A DNA stretch of 19,238 bases from an uncultured Duganella sp. (lineage in GTDB: Bacteria > Pseudomonadota > Gammaproteobacteria > Burkholderiales > Burkholderiaceae), in assembly GCA_946482335.1 (NCBI GenBank), contig CAMLRG010000092.1, positions 1 through 19,238 on the forward strand. The letters are read 5' to 3'. Every line of letters begins with the position of its first letter. Within the stretch, counting starts at the first letter, position 1. Below the pieces are notes generated by a model. It worked only from the letters and a program-made list of their open reading frames with translations, searched no databases and was not told the origin of the DNA. This document shows positions 13,242-19,238 of this stretch, piece after piece. Both the position numbers and the translations under genes were made by a program.

Positions 13242-15443
13242 ATGCGTGTTCAAGACACACCGGCCAGCGTCATGCAATCCAGCAACCTGGCCGACCCGGC
13301 AGAGCAGGACAGTGCCGACGGGCTGGACTTGCCGGTCTTGCCGATCCCACCCATACTGGTGTCGGCAAGCGGCCTCTACTTATGGAATAGCGCGGTGCCG
13401 CTGCCGCCCATCACCACCAAGCTGGCGCTGGACGACAGTGGCCCGACGGACCAGCTGGACATCGTGTTCCCGCGCACGTCCGAGCGGCTTTGCCTGGACA
13501 TCGATGGCCGCTATCCGCAGATGACAGCCAGCGGCACCATCACCCGCCTGCTGAGCCAGCAGACCCACTGGATTGCCAAACTGAAGCCTGGGCCGAATCC
13601 CAACCAGTACCTGGGCGCAATCTGGTACAAGGATGGCAATGTGGCGGCCTTCCCCTACACCAACGTCGAAATCCTGGTCACTACCAGCATCTTCCCCGGC
13701 CTGCGCAAAGCGGTCGCCATCTTCAGTGGCGGCGGGGCGGCCAAGCGCGTGCGTGGCTTCCAGTACGAATCGCCGTACTTCCACCCGGTCCAGTTCGAAT
13801 TCGACTGCACCGCCGACGCCAAGCCGGTATTCGCCATCCAGACCCATGCCCACCCGAACCGGCCGGCCAGCCTGCCGAGCGAAACACTGACGATCCAGAA
13901 GGTGTTCCAGCGCGCCGGTTTCGAGGTCAGCACTTCGCTGGCCGCCAGCATCGTCCCGCTGGCCGGCGCCGGCGCCAACGGCCAGTGGAGCGACCAGGAA
14001 ATGCACGATGCGATGCAGGTGTACTGGTCGAAATTTGCCAACAAGTCGCAGTGGGCGCTCTGGACCTTCTTCGCCGCCCAGCACGAACAGGGCAACAGCC
14101 TGGGCGGCATCATGTTCGACGATATCGGCCCCCACCACCGCCAGGGCACGGCCATCTTCACCAATTCCTTCATCACGGCGCCGCCGGCCGGCGACCCGAA
14201 CCCGGCTGCCTGGATCAACCGCATGGTGTTCTGGACTGCCTGCCATGAAATGGGCCACGCATTCAACCTGGCGCACTCGTGGCAGAAGGCACTGGGCGTA
14301 CCGTGGATTCCCAGCCTGGCCAACGAACCGGAAGCGCGCAGCTTCATGAATTACCCTTATGGTGTGACGGGCGGCCAGACGGCCTTCTTCAGCAATTTCC
14401 CGTTCCGCTTCAGCGACCAGGAATTGCTGTTCCTGCGGCATGCGCCATCGCGACTGGTCCAGATGGGCAATGCGGCCTGGTTCGACCACCATGGCTTTGA
14501 GCAGGCGCGGGTGCTGGCCGAGCCGAGCTTCAAGCTGGAAGCGCGCGTCAACCGCGCCGAAGCCCGTTTCGACTTCCTGGAGCCGATCACGCTCGACCTC
14601 AAACTGACTAATATCACGGACCAGCCACAGCTCATCGAGGACAAGATCCTGGAAGAGATCGAACACATGACCGTGATCATCAAGAAGGAGGGCAAGGAGG
14701 CGCGCAGCTTCCATCCTTTCGCCACCCGCTGCTGGGACGAGAGGAAGCGCGTGCTGCATCCGGGCCAGGCGACTTACCAGTCGCTGTTCATTTCGGCCGG
14801 ACGCAACGGCTGGGATATTGCCGAACCGGGCCGCTACACCGTGCAGCTTTGCCTGCACCTGGAAACGGAAGATATCGTGTCGCCGCCGCTGCAACTGCGC
14901 ATCTCGCCGCCGCGCAGCTATGAGGAGGAATACCTGGCGCAGGATGTGTTCACCGACGAGGTGGGGCGCATCCTCGCCTTCGACGGCAGCCGCGTGCTGG
15001 ATGGCGGCCTCGATGCGCTGAAGTCCCTGGCCGAGCGGCTGCCCGAGTCGCGCGCGGCGCTGCATGCGAAGGTGGCGCTGGCGTCGCCGCTGGTGCGGGA
15101 CGGCAAATCGCTCGACATGGGGCATCTGCCGGATGGCCAGCAGGTGGCCGCCCGCGATGCCCAGGCCACGCTATTGGTGCAGCGCGCCGATTTCGGCACC
15201 GGCGCACGCCTGTTCCAGGAAGCACTGCTGGCCAGGCCGCAACTGGCGGCAGAAACCTTGTCGCACTTCGATTACCACTATTACGTCGACCGCTTCTGCG
15301 ATGCGCTTGCCGGGCAGGGCCGGCAGGATGAGGCGGCCGATGCGCAATCGACGTTGCTGCAAACCTTGCAGCAGCGTCGCGTGATCCAGCCGGTGCTGGA
15401 GAGCATCCGGCTGCGCGAGCGCGAGCTGCGCGGAGGAAATTGA
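13242..15443 (+). CDS. Metzincin-like zinc metalloprotease, orphan family
   Basis: This 733-aa protein carries HEMGHAFNLAH (335-345), which fits the metzincin zinc motif HExxHxxGxxH except that Asn replaces Gly. A probable Met-turn, SFMNYPYG with Met369, follows at a suitable distance. Before this lies a region of about 300 residues, partly beta; after it come a conserved-looking segment (LLFLRHAPSRLVQMG ... WFDHHGF), an Ig-like beta region (about 445-560) and a helical C-terminal part. No signal peptide is seen, so it is cytoplasmic or leaves by an unusual route. A strong ribosome site (AAGGAG) precedes the ATG. I know no named family with this layout. Its stop lies 5 bases from the convergent gene's stop. 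Confidence 0.75.
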   Translation: MRVQDTPASVMQSSNLADPAEQDSADGLDLPVLPIPPILVSASGLYLWNSAVPLPPITTKLALDDSGPTDQLDIVFPRTSERLCLDIDGRYPQMTASGTITRLLSQQTHWIAKLKPGPNPNQYLGAIWYKDGNVAAFPYTNVEILVTTSIFPGLRKAVAIFSGGGAAKRVRGFQYESPYFHPVQFEFDCTADAKPVFAIQTHAHPNRPASLPSETLTIQKVFQRAGFEVSTSLAASIVPLAGAGANGQWSDQEMHDAMQVYWSKFANKSQWALWTFFAAQHEQGNSLGGIMFDDIGPHHRQGTAIFTNSFITAPPAGDPNPAAWINRMVFWTACHEMGHAFNLAHSWQKALGVPWIPSLANEPEARSFMNYPYGVTGGQTAFFSNFPFRFSDQELLFLRHAPSRLVQMGNAAWFDHHGFEQARVLAEPSFKLEARVNRAEARFDFLEPITLDLKLTNITDQPQLIEDKILEEIEHMTVIIKKEGKEARSFHPFATRCWDERKRVLHPGQATYQSLFISAGRNGWDIAEPGRYTVQLCLHLETEDIVSPPLQLRISPPRSYEEEYLAQDVFTDEVGRILAFDGSRVLDGGLDALKSLAERLPESRAALHAKVALASPLVRDGKSLDMGHLPDGQQVAARDAQATLLVQRADFGTGARLFQEALLARPQLAAETLSHFDYHYYVDRFCDALAGQGRQDEAADAQSTLLQTLQQRRVIQPVLESIRLRERELRGGN

Positions 15444-15448
15444 AGCAC

Positions 15449-16609
15449 TCAGTGCGCCGCTGCGCCTGCGGCCGGTGACGGCGCGGGTGCCGCGGCGCGA
15501 GCCGATGCTGGCGTTTCGGCGCCATCTTGCGGCAGGCGCGCCACGCGCAGCGTCGGCGCGTCCCGGTCGCGGGCATCGAGGGTGATGGCGTAGCGGCCGG
15601 CCATTTCCACTTTCAGCTTCACGTTCTTGCCATGCTTTGCCAGCGGAGCCTCCGTACCTTCCACGATGTGGTCGTCGGGGCCGGGCGCGCCCAGATCGAT
15701 CGCCACTAGGCCGCGCGTGCCGACCTTCATGGCATGCAGCCCCTTGCCAAGATCCAGTTCCGTAGCGTACACGCCTTCTTCGACCTTGCGCAGGGCGTTA
15801 CGCGAAGCCCAATTGCTCATCGAACCCACCACGTACAGGGTTTGCAGCCACGGGTCGGCTTTTTCGGCCGGCGTCGGTTCAGGTGCGAAGCGCAGCTCGA
15901 TGCGGGCATCGTTCGACCAGGCCGGGTCGGCGATCGGAAACTGGAAGCTGAAGTCGCCCACTTCGAGCGTCTCGCGGCGCTCGCCATCGACCAGCTCCGC
16001 GCCTTCGAGCGCACGGTGGCTGGCGAACCAGTATTTCATCTTTTTCTTGTTGACGGTGATGTCGCACCAGTTGGTGGTCATGGCGACCGTGTTGACGAAC
16101 ATCTTTAGCATCAGGCCCAGCTCTTGCTTCGCGATGGCCACCATTACCTGGCATTCCAGCCGCAGGTCACCCAGGCGCCGCACATTGTCCGGCAAGCCGG
16201 GCGTGCGCACTTCGGGCCGGCCTTTCAGCACGCCTTTCTTGCGGTTCAGGACCAGGTCCGCATCGTCATCGATGGCGGACTGCACGCGCGGCACCGAGAA
16301 AGTGCCGTCCTGCGCCACCGGGACCGGGATCGGGTCGCCATTGCCGACGATGCGCAGGTAAAGCTGTTCCCCGGCAGGCTGCTCCTCGCCCTTGCGCGGC
16401 GCCAGGCGGAAGCGCAACCCCGGCGCAGCCGGTGCCAGCGCATGGTGCTCTTCGAACGCATCGAGTCCCGCCACTACCGCGCGGTAGGAGCGCATGTCCG
16501 GATTCTTCACCCCTTGCACTTCGACGCTCGGCGTCGCGTCCTGGGCTACAGCACAATGGGCTGCCAGTGCGAGCCCGATGGCGAAAACAAGATGTTGAAT
16601 TTTTAGCAT
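15449..16609 (-). CDS. Exported protein with glycogen-binding-like E-set domain
   Basis: This 386-aa protein has a signal peptide (MLKIQHLVFAIGLALAAHC, cleavage probably after AVAQ, residue 23) and is likely periplasmic or secreted. Most of it is unrecognised. Around residues 262-300, LYVVGSMSNWASRNALRKV followed by GVYATELDLGKGLHAMKVGT resembles the E-set/CBM48-type domains that bind glycogen or alpha-glucans. The C-terminus is an Ala/Pro-rich tail. No catalytic motif is seen. A -10-like TAGAAT lies only 6 bases before the ATG and there is no ribosome site, which suggests a leaderless message. It diverges from an exported M48 protease. Confidence 0.68.
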   Translation of the reverse strand: MLKIQHLVFAIGLALAAHCAVAQDATPSVEVQGVKNPDMRSYRAVVAGLDAFEEHHALAPAAPGLRFRLAPRKGEEQPAGEQLYLRIVGNGDPIPVPVAQDGTFSVPRVQSAIDDDADLVLNRKKGVLKGRPEVRTPGLPDNVRRLGDLRLECQVMVAIAKQELGLMLKMFVNTVAMTTNWCDITVNKKKMKYWFASHRALEGAELVDGERRETLEVGDFSFQFPIADPAWSNDARIELRFAPEPTPAEKADPWLQTLYVVGSMSNWASRNALRKVEEGVYATELDLGKGLHAMKVGTRGLVAIDLGAPGPDDHIVEGTEAPLAKHGKNVKLKVEMAGRYAITLDARDRDAPTLRVARLPQDGAETPASARAAAPAPSPAAGAAAH

Positions 16610-16615
16610 CCGCGC

Positions 16616-16621
16616 ATTCTA
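16616..16621 (-). promoter_or_regulatory. -10 box almost touching a start codon (possible leaderless message)
   Basis: TAGAAT on the minus strand ends 6 bases before the ATG at 16609. With usual spacing the RNA would begin at or next to the A of that ATG. A poor -35, CTTCCG, lies 17 bases upstream. Confidence 0.4.
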
Positions 16622-16679
16622 GCAGGCGACGGATGTTACGGAAGAGCCTTGCACGCGCCGCGTGCGTCGCCTAAATTGG

Positions 16680-16694
16680 TATAAACAGTTTATA
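16680..16694. promoter_or_regulatory. Perfect 15-bp palindrome upstream of the M48 protease gene
   Basis: TATAAAC and GTTTATA are perfect inverted arms around a single A, 16 bases before the ATG at 16711 and in the promoter region shared by two divergent genes. It could be a repressor operator overlapping the -10 region. No regulator can be named. Confidence 0.45.
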
Positions 16695-16710
16695 TAGGTT
16701 GGGGTGGCGA

Positions 16711-17442
16711 ATGCGCTGGTTGCCGTTCTTGCTGCTGGTGGTGACAGAGGCCGTGGCGCAGGTGCCGGAATCCGGCCGCTGGCAAGAGTTCCGTTTTCGC
16801 ACGGAGGAAGTAGGCGAGCGCTCGGAAGATCAATATATCGAGCAAACCGTTTCGCTGGCCGCGGCCGGCCAGCTTGACCGCGATCGCGCGTTGCTGGCTC
16901 GTGCCCGCCGCATCCTGGCTGGCCTGGTGCACGCAGCCTACGCGCTCAAGCCCGAAGCGGAAGCCTGGCGCTGGGAGCTCCACGTCACCGATGATCCCGC
17001 AGTGGAAGCGGAAAGCCAGGCCGGTGGCAAGCTGCTGCTCGGAAGTGCGTTCGTCGCGCGGCTTGCATTGGATGACGGCGAGCTGGCGACATTGTTGGCG
17101 CACGAAGTCGCGCACATCATCGCCGAGCACGGGCGCGAAACGCTGTCCGAGGCATTGCTGGACAGCCGTCGCGACCTGCCGCTGGAGGTGGTCGAACAGC
17201 GCCTCGCGTCCGATATCCGCCTCCAGTTGCGGCTATCGAAGTTGTCCGCGATCCAGGAACGCGAAGCCGACCAGCTCGGGATGCTGATTGCATTTCGCGC
17301 CGGCTGGCCGTGCGCAGCGATGGTGGGCTTTTACCGCAAGCTCGCGCTCGATGCGCCGGCGTCGGGCTTGCTCGCCAGTCACCCCAGCGGCGCATCGCGT
17401 CTCAGCCTCGCCAAAGGCATGGCGCAGCTGCTTGGCAACTGA
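16711..17442 (+). CDS. Exported M48-family metalloprotease
   Basis: This 243-aa protein has a short signal peptide (MRWLPFLLLVVTEAVAQ) and a zinc peptidase site LLAHEVAHIIAEHG, with His131, Glu132 and His135. The third ligand is Glu185 in EREADQLG, the normal M48 arrangement as in BepA/LoiP-type periplasmic proteases that deal with misfolded outer-membrane proteins. It lacks the C-terminal TPR part of BepA, so it is a short form. The ATG at 16711 follows a G-rich stretch; a TTG at 16699 is also in frame but less likely. It is divergent from the E-set protein gene and has a perfect palindrome just upstream. Confidence 0.85.
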   Translation: MRWLPFLLLVVTEAVAQVPESGRWQEFRFRTEEVGERSEDQYIEQTVSLAAAGQLDRDRALLARARRILAGLVHAAYALKPEAEAWRWELHVTDDPAVEAESQAGGKLLLGSAFVARLALDDGELATLLAHEVAHIIAEHGRETLSEALLDSRRDLPLEVVEQRLASDIRLQLRLSKLSAIQEREADQLGMLIAFRAGWPCAAMVGFYRKLALDAPASGLLASHPSGASRLSLAKGMAQLLGN

Positions 17443-17509
17443 ATCAATGCAATTTCATCTCTAGTGCGCGACGATGATTGATCTCATTTTGCCAAGATGG
17501 GAGCTGATC

Positions 17510-18025
17510 ATGGTTGCCGGAATCTCCATTGAGCAGGTACGTCCTCAGATTCTTGAGGTTAGAGGGCAAAAGGTATTGCTTGAATTTGATTTGGCTAAGC
17601 TTTATGGAGTCGAGACACGGGCTTTGGTGCAGGCCGTTGTACGTAATCCGAGCCGGTTCCCATCAGACTTTGCATTTCGTCTTAGCCAAGGTGAGTGGGA
17701 CCCTTTGAAATCACAATTTGTGATTTCAAAAAATGGAAGAGGCGGTCGGCGGTGGATGCCGCTAGCTTTTACTGAGCAGGGTGTCGCCATGCTTGCGTCA
17801 GTACTAAGAAGCCCGCAGGCCATTGCTGTCAATATCGAAATCGTTCGCATATTTGTGAGACTTAGGCAGCTTTCCGCTTCCGACGCGAATCTTGCAGAGA
17901 AATTGCTCGAGCTTGAAAGGCGGGTAAATTCGCAAGATGCTGCCATAGCGGAGGTTTTTGCGGCAATTCGCGAATTGATGCGCCATCCTGATCCACCGCA
18001 CCGTCCAATTGGATTTATAGTTTGA
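17510..18025 (+). CDS. ORF6N-domain protein (phage-antirepressor-like)
   Basis: This 171-aa protein has the ORF6N domain found in phage and bacterial KilA-N/antirepressor-type DNA-binding proteins. Landmarks are EVRGQKVLLEFDLAKLYGVE (16-35), FPSDFAFRLS (50-59), LKSQFVISKNGRGGRRWMPL (66-85) and AFTEQGVAMLASVLRS (86-101). The C-terminal 50 residues form a probable coiled coil. The ATG at 17510 has GGGAG before it; ATG at 17474 is in frame but lacks a ribosome site. The gene is visibly richer in A+T than its neighbours and overlaps the convergent esterase gene by 11 bases, so horizontal acquisition is likely. No other phage genes are present. Confidence 0.85.
   Translation: MVAGISIEQVRPQILEVRGQKVLLEFDLAKLYGVETRALVQAVVRNPSRFPSDFAFRLSQGEWDPLKSQFVISKNGRGGRRWMPLAFTEQGVAMLASVLRSPQAIAVNIEIVRIFVRLRQLSASDANLAEKLLELERRVNSQDAAIAEVFAAIRELMRHPDPPHRPIGFIV
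17704..17730. repeat. Perfect 27-bp palindrome inside the ORF6N gene
   Basis: TTTGAAATCACAA (17704-17716) and TTGTGATTTCAAA (17718-17730) are perfect 13-bp inverted arms around one T. They lie in the segment coding for LKSQFVISK. Confidence 0.85.
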
Positions 18026-19238
18026 GCACCGATTTGACCGCCCTTGCCATTTCGGCGTAGCCGGCGTCGCTCGGGTGGAGATGGTCGCCGGAATCGAAAT
18101 CGGGGTGCAGGCGCGAAGGATGCGCAGGGTCTCGCAATCGGAGGTCGAAATCGACGATGGCGTCGAACTCGCCGCTGTTGCGTATCCATTCGTTGACCTC
18201 GCGGCGCACGGCATCCTTGGCCGGCGAATGGTAGCCCGAGAAGGGGGTGCCATGAAGCGCGCCTTCGAACGGCATCAAGGTACCGCCGATGATCCTGACT
18301 TGTTGCGCGTGCGCGGCGGCGATCAATTTCCGGTAGCCGGCGATCATCGCCGCGGCGCTTGCGGGCGGCGCGTCTGGCGCGAAGGCGCTGCCGGGCCAGC
18401 CGATATCGTTGATGCCGAGCAGGACGATCACAGTGTCTACGCCCGGCTGCGACAGGACATCCTGTTCGAAGCGCGCCGCGGCACGCTCGCCCATGCCGTC
18501 CGATAGCAGGCGCGCGCCGGAGATGCCGGCATTGACAACCGCCATGCCTTCGTCGCATTCCTGATGCAGCGCGCTGGAGGCCCACGCGGCCAGCTGGTCG
18601 GGCCAGCGCAGGTTGCGGTCCGGCGTGGAGCCGTTGCCGTCGGTGATCGAGTCGCCCAACGCCACCACGGTCCGGCGTGTGGGGCCAGCCACCTGCACGG
18701 CGCTCAGGAATGCGCGCCCGGTGATCTCTTTCGCGCCAGGCAGGGCGACGGCGGCAACCTGATTGCCCTGCGCAACGAAAGCTGTCTGCTGCGCGCCCCA
18801 ATGGAAGGTCGACAACGGCGTGCGCTGCGGCAGCCAGGTGGACACCGACAGGCGCTGCCGTGGCGCGACGGTCAGCGCAAGCGCATCGCTGGTGACCGTC
18901 CGGCCGGGCGCAACCGAAACGCTGCGCTGCCCGGCGAACGTCAGCGGCACGCCTTCGCCTGCCTGCAGCGATGACGCGGCGCGCGCGGGATCGTCCAGCG
19001 TCACCGCAAGCCGCGCCTCGCCGATGACCAGCGGCGCGCTGCCATAGCGGTTGGAATAGCTGACGCGCAGCTGGGTTCCGCCGACGCTGGTGCGGACGAC
19101 TTCGCGCACGGTCTGCGCTTCCAGGGTTGCCGGCATCATGGTCGGCAACGCGAATTCCGCTCCCCAGGCCGGCATCGGCGCGGCGTACCAGCTGGTGCGC
19201 CATTCGGCCGCCTGCACGGAGGCGGCGGCCATCACGGC
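18015..19238 (-). CDS. Exported SGNH/GDSL hydrolase (5' end outside window)
   Basis: About 407 residues are inside the window; the frame is still open at the edge (AVMAAASVQAAEW), which looks like the end of a signal peptide, so the true start lies beyond 19238. The protein is a secreted SGNH/GDSL esterase or lipase. Block I is ALGDSITDG with the nucleophile Ser (about 18640-18660), block II NAGISGARLL with Gly, block III LLGINDIG with Asn, and block V HPSDAGY with Asp and His (about 18058-18078). The part before block I (about 190 residues) is beta-rich, as in related sugar-ester hydrolases. The substrate is unknown. Its 3' end overlaps the convergent ORF6N gene by 11 bases. Confidence 0.88.
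   Translation of the reverse strand, partial: AVMAAASVQAAEWRTSWYAAPMPAWGAEFALPTMMPATLEAQTVREVVRTSVGGTQLRVSYSNRYGSAPLVIGEARLAVTLDDPARAASSLQAGEGVPLTFAGQRSVSVAPGRTVTSDALALTVAPRQRLSVSTWLPQRTPLSTFHWGAQQTAFVAQGNQVAAVALPGAKEITGRAFLSAVQVAGPTRRTVVALGDSITDGNGSTPDRNLRWPDQLAAWASSALHQECDEGMAVVNAGISGARLLSDGMGERAAARFEQDVLSQPGVDTVIVLLGINDIGWPGSAFAPDAPPASAAAMIAGYRKLIAAAHAQQVRIIGGTLMPFEGALHGTPFSGYHSPAKDAVRREVNEWIRNSGEFDAIVDFDLRLRDPAHPSRLHPDFDSGDHLHPSDAGYAEMARAVKSVLKL

Noticed and set aside
13380..15125. 581-codon open frame on the minus strand
   Set aside because: It is antisense to the metzincin-like gene, which has a strong ribosome site and a zinc motif; the product looks like a compositional shadow.
17443..18030. 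A prophage remnant
   Set aside because: Only one phage-like gene is present, with no integrase, attachment repeats or structural genes around it.

Overview
The window looks like chromosomal DNA of a GC-rich betaproteobacterium, most likely Oxalobacteraceae (Massilia, Duganella or Janthinobacterium type). The reasons are the very high G+C at third codon positions, the xseB-ispA-dxs order, the GGGGTCAG/CTGACCCC palindromic repeat after polA, and the protein families present. This is inferred from the sequence alone; no database was searched. About 20 protein genes were identified. No rRNA, tRNA, CRISPR array or insertion sequence was seen, and no gene-free stretch exceeds 300 bases.

Layout. 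(1) Positions 1-1987: the 3' end of polA, a palindromic repeat and terminator-like hairpin, a Tat-exported dienelactone hydrolase, and a ZIP metal transporter whose only plausible start is the rare codon ATC. (2) Positions 2041-5514: a tight four-gene operon holding a stand-alone C-terminal domain of the type VI secretion FHA protein TagH, a PP2C phosphatase, a transmembrane Ser/Thr kinase and a TssQ-like lipoprotein. This resembles the threonine-phosphorylation control branch of a type VI secretion system (T6SS), but no structural T6SS genes are present. (3) Positions 5518-6630: an unrecognised 61-aa gene on the minus strand and a GRDP-like protein with a Ser/Gly/Cys-rich tail. (4) Positions 6659-9537, minus strand: an overlapping operon of a Rieske oxygenase alpha subunit, an EamA transporter and a mercaptopyruvate sulfurtransferase. 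(5) Positions 9795-12793: the housekeeping operon xseB-ispA-dxs (DNA repair and isoprenoid precursors), ended by a good terminator. (6) Positions 12892-19238: an accessory region with an unrecognised 100-aa protein, an orphan metzincin-like metalloprotease, an exported protein with a glycogen-binding-like E-set domain, an exported M48 protease, an AT-richer ORF6N-domain gene carrying a perfect internal palindrome, and the 3' part of an exported SGNH/GDSL esterase.

The most unusual items are the T6SS regulatory cassette lacking both the FHA domain and the secretion machinery, the 100-aa protein paired with the metzincin, the ATC start of the ZIP gene, the 27-bp palindrome inside the ORF6N gene, and a 15-bp palindrome just upstream of the M48 protease.
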